A DNA stretch of 64,000 nucleotides. Source: Uranotaenia lowii (taxonomy: Eukaryota; Arthropoda; Insecta; Diptera; Culicidae). The stretch is from NCBI RefSeq assembly GCF_029784155.1, contig NC_073692.1, forward strand, positions 278,958,413 to 279,022,412, read 5' to 3'. Made by a program: the position numbers and the translations under genes. A model generated the notes under the pieces. That model did no database searches, was not told the origin of the DNA, and was given only the letters and a program-made list of their open reading frames with translations. This document shows, piece after piece, positions 1-12,146 of this stretch. Each line of letters starts with the position of its first letter. The first letter of the stretch is position 1.

Positions 1-2230
1 GCTTTTCGATAATGTTTTCAGTGTCTAAAAGTTAACTTTTTAGCAAAGAATTGCATAAAATATAATTATAGTAACGATTCAAAAAGAGAATAATTTTTTT
101 TTGCAAAATCAACTGAAAAAGACCAGTATATAAAAAATCTTTACTGAATTCTACAGAATATATATTTAAAACTTAACTTAAACAAAAGACATCTTCGGAT
201 ATCTGTTCTTAATTATTGATATTTTAAACATTAAAGATAAGGGACTCGGTAGGCTGTGGCTGAACGTGACGGTTGGATTTTTTTCGGGCAGAACATTTTC
301 TAGTTATCAAATTGAGAAAATTTTATGAGTTTTAAGTGCTTAAATGAAGAATTTTGAAGTTTTCTGTTGAAAATGGGATCTGAAAATTGATATTTTCTAA
401 AGTGCACTGTGGCAAGCGCTACACCACCCAGATTGCCCAGGAATGCTACTACCCAGATGAAGGAAAATTTGCTGCTTTTGGTGATATTTGTGGAATATTT
501 GAAGATGGAAGCTTTTATGGTGATTTAATGTCGGAAAATGGAACCGGTCGGACTCTGGAAATTTGACCCAACCAAAAGAAACCTTACAAGTAGTTCCTGC
601 TAAACCGGCAGTTTTCCCAACAACGTCACAGATAAAGCTGTTCCTGAAAGCTGAAAGCTGTGTTCTGAGTCATCTGTAATCTCTTTGATTTGGTGAGCTC
701 GTTCTTTATTATTTTTAATCTGTTTTTTTTTTTTACTTTATGACTAAAACCCTACATAATTCTATGAAGCGTTTGGCTTGGAACTACGCGCTTCATTCCT
801 CCCTTGTTCCTTGATATTTTGCAAAATCAAAGTTTCCTCATTCTTTGTTACAAAGACAACTTTGAAACTTGGACAAAATTTCCACCCACTCCTAATTTTT
901 CGTCAACATCAACTAAATGTGTCAAAAACAAAATTAATTATTTCAAAATATTACATTCCTCATTAAACTGAAAATAAATTCTTTAAAAAAACAATTTAGA
1001 GATGAGCCTAAGAAACTATGAAGCGTATCTAGCAGTGCACATCTAGACTAGCACAAGAACATATGGTAGGAGGTCCTGTTCTTCCAGAAAAGCAAAACAC
1101 TATACATTGATCTTACACAGAAGCAAGCTCCCGATTTTTTTTAAATTTTGTTTAGTTAGGTTTTTTCAGATTTGATTAAATTTTAACAGATTTCAACTTT
1201 TGGCATACCTTCTTCCAACACTTATATCTTTCCATCCACACTAAAATGGAATCAAAATTTATTAAAATAATACCACAAGAATAATTTGCTAAATATGTTC
1301 TTGATGTTTCAATACAACCGCTTCACTATATATGTTCATTATATTTTTTCCTGGCATAGATCATTTGTTAATTGACATACATTTTCTTTAAAATTTATTA
1401 TAAATTTTTCAGAAAAACCGGAAACACAACCAAATCTTTAAAAAGATGTGAATAAACTTGAGAAATCTCAGCAAAATATGATTTAATAAAAGTTTTGTTA
1501 TTTTTTTTTACATTTTTATAATTAAGAGATAAGAAAATATTTCATTCACATAGTTTAATTTACTGGTGATTCTCCGGGTGAACTAATACAAATTTAATGC
1601 GATTACCTTATCTCAAAGTCAATACATCATCGATCCGAATTGAAATTTCCTTAGTTTCCTGATGATATCATTGATTTAATTTTTTTTTTTCTAAATAAAC
1701 AGTGTCAACCATTATTCAAAATATTACTGTGTATTCTTTAAGCATTGAAGCTCTAAAAACTTCTAAAATATGAGGCAAAGAAGAGGAAAGAATCAAAGAG
1801 TTTTCAAAAAGGCATTAAGCGTAGGAAACAGTTTGGAATTTTTTTGTCTTAATATTATAACATAATCCATTTTTATTTGCTTTCCGTCTTCAACCATTAA
1901 AGCCCTTTTGCAAACTCTTTGCTTCAACAGGGATCAAGAAGGTTAGGAAAAAGAGCTAGTTTATCAAGGAAGAAAATTGGGTGATATTGATTTGCTTCCA
2001 ATATATTACTCTATCTATTTTTATTGGACGTTTATGAAATGCCTCATAGAAATAGGAGTTTCCTTAGGAAATGTCTAGGAGCGTAGGAGGTGTAGGACAA
2101 TCATGATCGCACCATTTACCAAAATGGATCCAGATCTTTACCTTTAACCAACTAACACAACTGCTTCCTTGGATACTTGAATATGGATTCGCAGACGTAT
2201 AGACGGTTTCCATAGATTGTGATACTAACC
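1..2230. other. AT-rich non-coding DNA, no gene seen
   Basis: No open frame here looks like protein and no terminal inverted repeat was found. The stretch is AT-rich with many short poly-A and poly-T runs. One point of interest is a 24-bp sequence at 218-241 that recurs exactly at 3686-3709 in the same orientation. The slightly GC-richer part at 400-700 could be unique host sequence but shows no coding pattern. Confidence 0.6.
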
Positions 2231-2232
2231 TA

Positions 2233-3232
2233 CAGTACCGTTCATAATTGTATAGAAAATGGAAGCAAGCGCACTGCCACTTCGACTTTGAACTTCCATA
2301 ACTTTTAACTCTGATGATATTTTTAGATCAAACTTTTTGCGTTAGATAGATCAACTATCACACTATTATCACACAAAATTTGAGCTCTCTCGAATTTGTG
2401 TGGCCTGAGATACAGTAATTTTACGAAAATCGGACTTTTTGGACTTTTCTCATTAAAACTGCAATATCTCTGAAACTACGCAACATTTTTTATTGAAATT
2501 TTGCACAGTGATTGTTGAAATATAAAGCAAGCATGTCTGAAGTTTTCGAAAGGTTCTATAGATGAGATCAAAATTTACGCGAGGTGCAATATTTCAGGCA
2601 TGAACCTTGAATTGCGATTTCTATAGAATTTTGGACGAATGTTTTCATAGGAAAATCATATTCTCTGTTTAACAACCTTTTAATCTATTTAAACCGAAAA
2701 ACCACAACAATATCGCGAGATTCTGATTTCAAAACACAAATGGACCATTTATTCCATTTTTTCTTTTCTTCATTGCTTTTGCCAGACATTTTTTGTCTGA
2801 TTGGTGGAGGAAATGATATTGTTCTCATAAATCGTCCAAAATTCTATAGAAATCGCATTTCAAGGTTCATGCCTGAAATATTGCACCTCGCGTAACTTTT
2901 GATCTCATCGATAGAACTTTTCGAAAACTTCAGACATGCTAGCTTCATATTTCAACAATCACTGTGCAAAATTTCAATAAAAAATGTAGTTCCAGAGATA
3001 TTGCAGTTTGAATGGGAAAAGTCCAAAAAGTCCGATTTTCGTAAAATTACTGTATCTCAGGCCACACAATTTTAAGAAAACTCAAATTTTGTGATATAAT
3101 AGTGTGATAGTTGATCTATCTAGCGCAAACAGTTTGATCTAAAAATATCATCAGAGTAAAAAGTTATGGAAGTTCAAAGCCGAAGTGACAGTGCGCTTGC
3201 TTCCAATTTCTATACAATTATGAACGGTACTG
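2233..3232. mobile_element. 1000-bp Tc1-like foldback element
   Basis: The element starts CAGTACCGTTCATAATTG and ends with its reverse complement, next to TA dinucleotides at 2231-2232 and 3233-3234. The inverted arms are very long, about 400 bp each (roughly 2233-2640 and 2830-3232), and remain highly similar with only scattered differences. Arms, CAGT terminus and TA target duplication match Tc1/mariner non-autonomous elements of the foldback type. There is no transposase inside, and the short open frames overlapping the right end are products of the repeat. It would need a transposase supplied in trans. The family assignment follows from termini and target site only. Confidence 0.85.
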
Positions 3233-3234
3233 TA

Positions 3235-6190
3235 TCTCTGGTTCTGTGTATTTATTTTTTTTTGAGTATGCAGGAACGAGAGGTTGCCAGTTGAACTTAA
3301 AGAGTATCTTACTAACAATCCTTCCCTTCCCCCCATTGACTACTAGGACGTGGCCGGCGCCGTTATTAATCATATAAAAAAGGGAGAGCATTAGTTTTGT
3401 ACAATGAGAACGACTGCTAATCCCAAGCACCATTCTTTTGGACTTTGTGCAAAATTGATGGCCTCGATTAATCACGGAGTAGCAACCATTGGCGACGTGG
3501 AACTTGTTCTGTTTAGCCACGCCAGCGATCATAGAATTCGAAATGTATACCTTGAAAAAAAAATGTAAAAAAAAGAAGTTCCTTTAGAATCGATTTGAAA
3601 AAAAAAAACCTGTAATGAAGCATTTCGAGTTCAATGATTTAAGGTGGATATGAGTAGTCAATCAAGCTAAGCTAAGCTAAGCTAAGATATTTTAAACATT
3701 AAAGATAAGTTTAGATAATCAAACGATGCCTAACAACAAGTGTTCATAATTGCCCTTGTTTTGAAAAAAAGGGCAATTATAAACAATCCAATGTTTAGTA
3801 AAAATTTATATAACCCTTGAAGATGCATTAGTCACTGACTGTGAAAACGTCTGAAAACAACATTTATACTGAATTTACAAGGGATTTACATGATTGTACG
3901 CCCTCAGAACAATTTTAATTTCTAAAAACTGGATTTTAAGAGCTGTCGTAACACAATTGATTTCTGTAAAAAATCGAAAAATTAGTGAACATGATTTAAA
4001 ACCCCATAACGAATTTTTGTAGAATGTTTTTTTTTTCTTTTATTTATATAAATGGGATGAAAAACTTTAAATTAGAATCGAATTCGTCTAAGTGTTCATT
4101 TATTTTAGTGTTATGAAACAACCAAATCAATGAAATTAGTTGAAAAATTTTGCTATATGTTGACAAAAGTGGACTATCAAAGTCTGGAGAACCTTGAATT
4201 TTGTCTGGAAAAACCGGGAAAAAATCGGGAATTTCGAAATGAAAAAGTTGTGGCCACCCTGACAAATGCTTTCATTGACAAAAGTGTCGCGATGAGAAGT
4301 TAAAATTTTGTTTTCCTTTAAATTGAGTTTCAATGGAGAAATTCTTTTAGGGAATCTCTTGGAAAAACATATTGTAATTTTAATCATCCACTTTTTTTGT
4401 CAGATTCATGGTGGGTATTGTTTGGAAAACATGAAGTGAAAAATGAGCATATTAAGATTGAGAAGATCATTTTAATGACCAGAATACGGATGCGGTATCA
4501 CTGAACGGAATTGTAATGATATTCGGAAAAGGTTTTGACGAATTATATCAACGGAAAAAGTTATATGTCTATATGGTGCGTTCTAACAATACACCAGCTG
4601 TATATTTTTTCAAATTCAAATTGGTGGTTTTCCTCTCTATATATAATAGAAAGATAAATCATCGTGAACCAATCCAACGCACACGCAAAATTCCCGCGAC
4701 ATGGTGAAGGCGGAAATTGAATTTTATAGCACTTTGTTTGCGAAACTACATCGAGCGAGCCTCTCGACGACGACGCAAGAAACGCGATAGTTTTCTCTTT
4801 TATTTATTTCCTGGTAAGCGCTATTTAAATATTCCCGCTCTTTTTGCCCCCACATACCTACGTACCTATTGGATGTTTATAATTGAAATGTCTGCGGTCT
4901 ACCGAAGCAGATTTTTCCCGGTTAAGTCGAATCCGAATCATCATGGCTGGGGAATTGCATTAGCTGGCTTGCTCTTTATGTTTGGTTTGGTTTCGGTAGT
5001 TGGATTGCGGGTTGTGTCACTGCACTGACTGTAATAAGAGCAACTCTATGTGGCCCCATTCATAATTCTATCTGCTCCTACATATACCCAATGCAAGAAC
5101 TTGCGATGCAAGTGCAATTAAATTTCGGTTTGGTAGGGCGCACAGCATCAGCTGTTTAACGAATGTGGTACACAGCTCGCATTTTAACAGAGCATGGGGA
5201 ACATCAAGCGAGACCCATCACTAGCATCACCATCATTGATTGTACTGTTTCTGGTTTCAATGGTTTTGGTCCCTTAAGCATAATGTGACGCGCACATCCA
5301 TTTATGCTGCTGTTATGTCGCGTTCGCACGGAAGCTTCGAAAACAGAATCATTTGAATGTTATCTTACTTCAAGTAGCGCTTCCGGATGCAATATTTAAG
5401 TTAACATTATTGACACAGGAAGCTGGAGGGTTTATCTTGAGAGTGTTGTTTTTATCCACATTGTTTTGGGTAGATTTATCTTTGAAAATGGGTAGTCAAT
5501 CCGGAATTTAACATCAAAAATTATTTTTAGCTATCAGAAGTTCTAAAATAAAATATCTCCAACTTTAATTTTTAAAGATTTATATATGATACATCACATA
5601 CTCCATATGTCCTTGAAACTACTAATCGGTCGTCTAGAGTTTGCTCAGCACAAACCGATAAACGAATTGGCGTTCTAGAAAGTGGAACACAGAAAAAAAA
5701 AAACGATCCATGTGGTAAGATGATGTGGTGCGGGTTTTTTGGAAAGTATATTTTGCATATATGAAATGACAGCTGTCACCGGATGACCTAGTGCGGCAAA
5801 TGTTATTCGATTACGAAGCTTATTTTCGGGCAATTTGATTGAAGGCTCTTACCAGATTGGTAAACGAAATTGAATTTGAAAAAAAAATCACAGCATGACG
5901 ATTGATTGATTCCGTTAAAACTTTCAGCTATTGGGACTGTCTTGAAAGTTTCTCTGATAAATCCAACATTTGCTTTCAATGCCTAATGATATAATTGTTA
6001 AATGAATAAAAGGATAGGTTTTATTTTTATGACAAGAATTTCACAAAGATGGTTAAGTGTCGCTAGTAAAACTTAAAAAAAGTTTTTTTTTCATTTAAAA
6101 ATAAATTAAGAGTTGCGTTATACAGAAGAGAATGTCGAATTGCAACTTCGATTTTCAAAATGCATGTATTTTATTTTTTTAAATGAGATT
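3235..6190. other. Mixed unique DNA, no gene supported
   Basis: This stretch holds a short GCTAA tandem (about 3665-3687), a 12-bp hairpin (3746-3757 with 3769-3780, ATAATTGCCCTT arms), and a fragment with AAACCGGGAAAA motifs near 4200 resembling dispersed repeats elsewhere. From about 4400 to 5470 the base composition is less AT-rich and no repeat is evident. An open frame of 103 codons at 4717-5028 has an Arg/Lys-rich start and a hydrophobic end but matches no family I know, so I do not call it a gene. Confidence 0.5.
3746..3780. repeat. Short perfect 12-bp hairpin
   Basis: Arms ATAATTGCCCTT and AAGGGCAATTAT are separated by 11 bases rich in T and A. It is compact enough to fold in RNA but lies alone, with no flanking gene to regulate. 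It may be part of a decayed MITE. Confidence 0.5.
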
Positions 6191-6219
6191 TAGGTATCCC
6201 GGTTTTGATTAGAAAATTT

Positions 6220-6940
6220 GTACGGAGAATGTTACTTTTTTGTTTATTTTTTTTTTTTAATATTTTGTTCTCACGTGATGCAAATGAAATTTCACTGTAT
6301 GGAGCGTACTGGAAAATTCTGAGGCTATAACTTTGCCGGAAACTTAAAGCGGCAAGAGTAGAGAAAAGAAGTTGTAACGTCCCAAACAAGGAATTCATTT
6401 TTATATGAAAGGAAAGTAGCAACACTGCCAGATTTCCCGTCCAATTTTCAGAAATATATTATGAAAAAAGAAAAATGTCCTGAAATGTTTTGATCATAAT
6501 ATAATCTGCATTTAATATCTATCATTTGCAAAAAAAAAACCAGGGGTTCCCAGAAATTTAAAGCCACCAGAAGTCATGATTTTGCAAAAATTTAACTTGA
6601 ATCAGGTTTAACTGTTTTTATTTATTTATATTTTCATTGATAACAAATACGAACCTGCAATTGGAACATTTCAAGACTACTCAATCAAAAACTTTCTTGT
6701 GAAAATAAAATTTCTGAGAATTGGACGGAAAACTAGGCAGTGTTGCTAGATTCTGTTTATGAACAGAAGAATGCCCTGTTTGGAATGTTATAACTTTGTT
6801 CTCTCTACTCCAACCGCTTTGTCAAATTTGGCAAAGATGTAGCCAGAGAATTTCCCAGTACTCTCCATATATTAGAATTTGATTTGAATTGCGTGAGAAC
6901 AGAATATTAGAAAAAACCAAAAAAAGTTGTATTTTCTGAA
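6220..6940. repeat. Degenerate foldback element
   Basis: Two divergent inverted arms are visible: about 6255-6460 (TTGTTCTCACGTGATGCA to the GGGAAATCTGGCAGTG-like region read on the other strand) and about 6712-6920 (AATTGGACGGAAAACTAGG to GCGTGAGAACAGAATATT). They share GTTCTCACG, AACTTTG and TTGGACGG blocks but carry many differences and gaps, so this is an old insertion. No clear target duplication was found. It has no coding capacity. Confidence 0.6.
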
Positions 6941-7559
6941 CAAGTATAAATAATAATTCTTATTTCAAATTAAATAATCAGTAAGAATTCTGTGGTTTGT
7001 TTTGATCAAAAAGGAAACTTTTTTGACTACAAGTGTATTGAAATTCGAAAAGAGTTGCAATTCGACACACCCTAGTGTACAGGTAACGTTAAATGTAGTA
7101 ACTAGTATTGAAGAAAATTTATCAATCATCAAAATTTTCCATTTTTTTATTGGGATGACAGCATTTGTATACAGCTTTTACATATTTTTGTGCATCACGC
7201 GAGACGTGTCCTTACATTACATTATATTGTCCCAATATTACGATAGCGTAGGGCTAAAGAAAATAATCATACGGCAGAGACACAGAAAATAAAATTTATT
7301 TGCACTTGTTGCATTTAAGATTCTCAACGTTTTTGACTATTTAAATAACAAAATCAGGATGGCTAGCGAAAGGGAAAATACCGAAATACCTGGAAATACT
7401 AAGGCATTTTAATGCTTCACCGGAAAACCGGGAAAACAGCTATGGCTATTACTGAGCATTATTTAACGAATAATAAAAAGTTAATTGACAATGCATTTTT
7501 TAAAAATAATCATGAAAAATATTTTAGCTTTGAAGCTTTTCGCTGGCGATTTTAAATAC

Positions 7560-7990
7560 AATTCCAGAATTATTTTTGCACGTAGCCGGGCCGGGCAATT
7601 CCGGGCAATTTATTTTAAAAGCCTGACAAAACCAGACAATTGGTTAAAAATTTTCCATTTCAAAAAACCATGCAATATCCGGGAAAATCTGAGCACATGT
7701 TAGACAATTATTCAAAGAATATAAGAAAAAAGTGAAGAAAAATTATTTGTAAATATTTTTTTTTCTTCGAAAGCATCAGCAATGCTCATTTCGTGTTTAA
7801 GGCATCCGAAAAAAAGTTTCTTTTGATGAATCAAACTTTCGCAATAGCTTTTTTAAATTTATAACTAGATCTGAGATTTTGGTTCAATTTTTCAAAAATG
7901 TGCACAAAACCGAGCAAAATCCGGTTATTTTTACAACATTCGGCCATCCGGACCGGATCGGAATGGTCGCGAAAATTTTATTGAAAAACC
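7560..7990 (+). repeat. CCGGGCAA dispersed repeat, copy 1
   Basis: One of four related copies in the window. It opens with GCCGGGCCGGGCAATT, continues through AAAGCCTGACAAAACC and ends near AACCAGGCAATCTCGAATG. The other copies at 50.7, 51.9 and 60.5 kb share the order: opening CCGGG motifs, a 'ccaaaatccgggc' block, a poly-A-rich middle, and a closing 'ccgggcaatctgg' block. The copies are diverged. No ORF or defined target duplication is seen; the class is unknown. Confidence 0.6.
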
Positions 7991-7994
7991 AGGC

Positions 7995-8710
7995 AATCTC
8001 GAATGCTTAACTTTTCATAACTTGATTTTTTATTTTTCCTCAAAAGTTGTTATAAACAGTTGGAAATGATATGCACATAAAGAAAAAAAAAATTAAAATA
8101 AAATAAGATTTTTTACTTTTTACATACATTAATTGTTGAAAATTTGTTACTTTACGAAAGGAAGGGTTAAAATAAATGTAAAAAACGTTATCTATTAAGT
8201 TACTATCGATTATATAAGTAGCATGGTAGCACCAATAATGGTAAAAATTCTTTCGGATGTTGTAGGTATCAAAATTCTGCACGAAGCTGAATCTGAAAAT
8301 GTCCGACATAAATAGAAAAAAAAAACTTTTAAAGATCGGAAGATCGGATCAGAAATAAACCGATTTAATCGACTTTTCCAAGACTAAAGAATCGATATAA
8401 ATATCGGAAATTTAAGTTCAAAAGATCGATTTCGCAAAGATCGATCCAAGATCAACGGGTTCCACTGTAAACCCTTTGTTTTGCCTATTTTAGACAAAGA
8501 CTTATTTTTTCAAACTCTACGGAATTGGTAATTTATCGAACACTGCAAGATTTAGCGAGATCGTTGATTTTTTTCCAACAGATATGATAAAATTAAGAAA
8601 GTGGGGTTAAGTCACTTCACTATCCCCTGTGCATTTTCATGAATCTCAATGAATAGCGTTTCATATTTGAAAAAAAAAAAACATTCCAAATTTATTTTCT
8701 GATAATTTAA
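7995..8710. other. AT-rich DNA with a GATCG-dense patch
   Basis: No gene is seen. At about 8330-8460 the motif GATCG and its variants (AAGATCGGAAGATCGGATC, AAAGATCGATTTCG) recur many times within 130 bases, which stands out from the surroundings and probably marks the end of an unrecognised repeat. Confidence 0.4.
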
Positions 8711-8714
8711 AACG

Positions 8715-8995
8715 TGGGAGGTTTTCACCCACAAATCAGTCTCTACTCCAATCATGAACTTCCTTTGAGGTGGATATATCGGAAGAAGGTTTTAGGCCGG
8801 ACCGGCATTTACAAGCTTTCTAATATCCGGCATTGTCCTCTCAGTGCAACCGCATTGCATATGTCTAAAAGAAACCAAATAAAACATTTCCCATATCCTA
8901 TCGCAAGACAAAGCAGAATGGAAACAATCAGCCAGAAAGGATTTACTGTCGAATGATGCACCGAGCGCTGTGTGTGTATGAAAACCGACATTGGA
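8715..8995 (+). repeat. Composite repeat A, 5' fragment
   Basis: This 280-bp block matches 63150-63440 along its length: both contain CTCCAATCATGAACTTCCT-like sequence, GCAACCGCATTG, TATCCTATCGCAAGACAAAG-like sequence and CCGAGCGCTGT followed by a short TG run. Similarity is clear but imperfect (roughly three quarters by eye). The 63-kb copy continues into a tRNA-like module, which is missing here, so this copy is partial. Both strands read open over most of it by chance; no protein family fits. Confidence 0.65.
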
Positions 8996-9030
8996 TAAAA
9001 AAAATTTTTGTTTCTAACTGACGCACACTG

Positions 9031-9832
9031 GGAAAATGATACAAGAAGGTGATCAAAATTGTTGACGAATCACCTAGTAGTGAGGTAGAAAAAATATTTA
9101 TGTAATTTTCATTAGAGGGCTATCACGTCTTTAGCAAGTTTTTAGATAATAAAAAGTGTAGTAAGTTTGTTCAAGACGTCAACATTGTAGAAGCGACCCA
9201 TAAAAAGTTAAGAGTTCAAAAATATTTTTTTTAAATTTTCAGTTATTTTAACGATATTATTGAAGGCAGAGCTTATACAAGCAAGGTATGTTTGAAAGAA
9301 ATTTGGGTCACTTAAAATAAAAAAGTTTTGTAGAACATGCAGAATAGAAATATTTAGTCTAAAACGAGAAATATTTAAAAAGAACTGAGAAAAAACAGTT
9401 TTTTTCACACAAGTGTATCTTCCTTGTTCGATTGAATTCGGTGAATATTATGATTGCATTATATTTAGGTAGATTTTACGTTTATACTATAAATTTCTTA
9501 GTACCTTTATCATTGATTTAAACTAGTGATTTTCAATGGTTTTGAGGGCAACTTGACAGCTTACTTTTTATGGTTAGCTTCTACGATGTTGGCGTCTTGA
9601 ACAAACTTATTACACTTTTTACAATCTTTAAACTTGTTGAAGACTGACAGCTCTAAAATGAAAATCTAAAAAAAATATTTTTTCTACCTCCATACGAGGT
9701 GATTAAATCACTTTTATCAAGTGCTCATTTTGAAGTACATGTAATGTAGGTAAAATGTCCCGGAGACACTATAGGTAAAAAACGCTTCGTTTTGGCGTGA
9801 TCATTTTTAATCACCTTTTGTATAGTTTTCCT
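9031..9832. repeat. Foldback/MITE with GGTGATNAAA termini
   Basis: The left end GGAAAATGATACAAGAAGG pairs with the right end, whose complement reads GGAAAACTATACAAAAGG. The inner arms also match: AGGTAGAAAAAATATTT and TTTGTTCAAGACGTCAACAT on the left against ATGTTGGCGTCTTGAACAAA and AAATATTTTTTCTACCT on the right. Arms are a few hundred bases each with moderate divergence. It has no transposase. The target duplication could not be fixed. Confidence 0.7.
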
Positions 9833-10029
9833 TTGATTGCAAAAAACCGTCAACCAAGGTGATTTGATTTGAAATTCGTTTATTTGAAAGCGTGCCGTGC
9901 GCTATTCCTATTGCACCCTAGGCATGGTTGCTAATCTTGGTAGATGAGCTATGCGTGTGTATGTATGAGGCCGGCAATGGGAAACAGTATCTAGATTTCC
10001 TTTTTCTTTTTCTTTGGGGGTTCTCGTTG

Positions 10030-10605
10030 ATGTTGTTCGGTGATGTTTAGATGAAAAGATTTGCCTTATTTTTTACATTTCGGATTACTCTTTATTTCAA
10101 CCATCTTCAGAAACTGTTCGAGCCAAACTCGAAGAATTGGCAACGTCGCAATTGCGCCACCAACGAAAAAATCATCACCGATCACCGCCTGCTACTTTTG
10201 TGTGTTGTTTGTCCATTGCGTCGCCAGCAAGCAATGGAAATTTCCGTCGTCCATACAGATGTCTGTTTGAGTGTGAATGAATCGATCGTCCAAGCAATAT
10301 GCGTGTTCATCATTCCAGCCAGATCCTTTCCATCCGTCGACAAGTTGAAACGTCGATTTGAAGTTTAGCTAAGTGTTCCTCCTTTCTAGAAGATTTCTTC
10401 CAACGAGTTGAAGTTAGTTCCTGCTAAGTTAAGTTTTCCTTCCTCCCTTAATTCCTTCCAAGTTAAGCCATTCAAAATCCTTATGATTCCGCCTATTAAG
10501 TTAAGTTTAGTGTAAATAGTGTAAATATATGTAAATAGAGAACAATTTAGTGATTCATTATTTAAGTAAAATCTTTCCAAATACATCCGTTACACATTCA
10601 TTTGG
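10030..10605 (+). other. Possible LTR end with primer-binding-like site
   Basis: The region ends TACATCCGTTACACATTC, followed at once by ATTTGGCGGAACCCCTGG. That junction resembles the 3' end of an LTR followed by a tRNA primer-binding site (compare the TGGCG start of many Gypsy-type sites). Upstream, AAGTTAAG-type motifs repeat four times (10415-10510). No second LTR, gag or pol was found, so it would be a solo or fragmentary copy. An open frame at 10051-10368 reads through it without recognisable domains. Low confidence. Confidence 0.25.
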
Positions 10606-10655
10606 CGGAACCCCTGGAAGTTGTAAAAATGACCCGTTATTGCGAACCCCCGTGA

Positions 10656-11190
10656 TCTGTCGGGTCAATATTACACATTATTTTAAACAGCCCGGGTACA
10701 CTTAAAAACGGGTAGTTTAAGATCTTGTCAAAATTTCAACTGTTTTGTTCGGGAGTTTTAATCAGAAAGCACGCCTCGATCAAATTTAAATCTCTATAGT
10801 AAACGTAATTTTTGTGTTTGGCGAGCTGCAGACGCAATCCGAATCCAATTGATATTAATCAGCAAAGACTCTGTGGGTAAGTTTATTCAAAATTATTTTA
10901 AAAATTGCTAAATAATCAAAAGTTCGAATTCTTTCCAGATCTCTCATCCTCTTGACACTTGGAAACGGACTGTTGATTCCATGTTTATTTAATTATTTAT
11001 GTAAAATACCTGCTTTGGGTAGTAATTTATGATTTAAACAATTAAATAGTGAAATTTTAGAAATTATGAAAATATCTCTTTAATCCGATTTCACATCGTT
11101 GCATGCAATATTTCCTACCAGAAGTAACTGCTCGCATCTCCACCGAGCGCAAGCGTTTGAAATAATGTGTAAATTTGACCCGACGTCAAA
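10656..11190. repeat. Inverted-repeat element with GTCGGGTCAA ends
   Basis: About 29 bases beginning GTCGGGTCAATATTACAC at 10657 pair, with few mismatches, with the complement of 11157-11186 (AATGTGTAAATTTGACCCGAC). Both ends carry further CCGGGTACAC / GGGTACAC motifs in opposite orientation nearby (10691 and 11208), so the full element may be slightly larger. The interior is AT-rich and non-coding. A DNA-transposon derivative is likely. Confidence 0.55.
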
Positions 11191-11229
11191 AGAAAAGCCT
11201 GTGTACCCTATAAAGAGTAAAGGCTTTAC

Positions 11230-12096
11230 ATAGGCTTGCCAGATACTTTCAGAAAAAAGCGGGACATTTCACGACAAAAAAGCGGGACACAGCCGAAAAA
11301 AGCGGGACATTTAAGAAACTCTAAAAAAAGCTTAATTGTGTTGGGAAACTTATACGTATATCATCAGCTAAAGTTGTCCATAGAAAGTACACAAAGGTTT
11401 TTTTTAACGCGGATTGATTTTGCTAAATTTTTCTTACATGACTTTACACTATTTACACGGTTATTTCCATATGCACCGTTATTTTCCACGGTTCTCGCGA
11501 ATGAACACGTTATTTGAGAGAAAAAAATACAAGTCGTACATTTCAACGGTTTATTTGATACCGCGTAAAAACCTATGTGTAATTTGTATACAAATTAGTA
11601 GGTTTGGTAATTTCTTTGAAATTTGATAATTCAAGAAAACATCCACCTTTATATACTTTGGACAATTGAGTCAACAAGTTGGTTTATAAAATAAGTAAAT
11701 TTAATTAAGATTAATGTCTATATCTCTACAATCTAGAATAAAATAAATTTAAACAATATTTTCATCATACATTGGTTTAACGTGCTTCAAGAAAACTTAA
11801 CTCAATCATAATATTTCTGTGATGTCAAGAGTTTTAGAGTAATTCAGTATTCTTTTATAAAAACTATGAGAAATGGTGCTTATTTTGAGAAAAAGACGCA
11901 TTTGAAAGTTTTTCTGTTCATCACAGAGTTCAAATTGAAACTAAAGTTTGATTTTTTCCAGCGTTATTCAGTTAATTTTGTATAAATTCTCCAAGAAAAA
12001 AAGCGGGACATTTTGAGGAAAAAGCGGGACAGCGGGACATTCAACAAAAAAGCGGGACATGTCCCGCTTTTGCGGGACGGATGGCAACCCTAGCTT
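11230..12096. repeat. MITE rich in AAAAAGCGGGACAT motifs
   Basis: The left end contains AGGCTTGCCAGATAC followed by three AGCGGGACA motifs. The right end contains four more, then a palindrome of the form GCGGGACATGTCCCGC, and finishes GGATGGCAACCCTAGC, whose complement resembles the left end. The related string TAGGACATGTCCTACC with GTCTGGTCAGCCTAGG occurs at 56800-56845. It appears to be a non-autonomous DNA element in which the motif has multiplied at both ends. Confidence 0.6.
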
Positions 12097-12146
12097 TACA
12101 TGAAAAAGGAGTTAACCCAGTCTTTTCCGATAACGGATCAAAACTA

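Noticed and set aside
3151..3532. Minus-strand open frames of 61 and 104 codons
   Set aside because: They overlap the right arm of the 1000-bp foldback element or continue just beyond it, with no domain and low-complexity composition.
4190..4265. AAACCGGGAAAAAATCGGG fragment resembling the CCGGGCAA family
   Set aside because: Shares only short motifs and not the order of blocks that defines the four accepted copies.
4717..5028. 103-codon frame with an Arg-rich start and hydrophobic segment
   Set aside because: No family recognised; the TATA-poor AT-rich context and single short frame are not enough for a gene.
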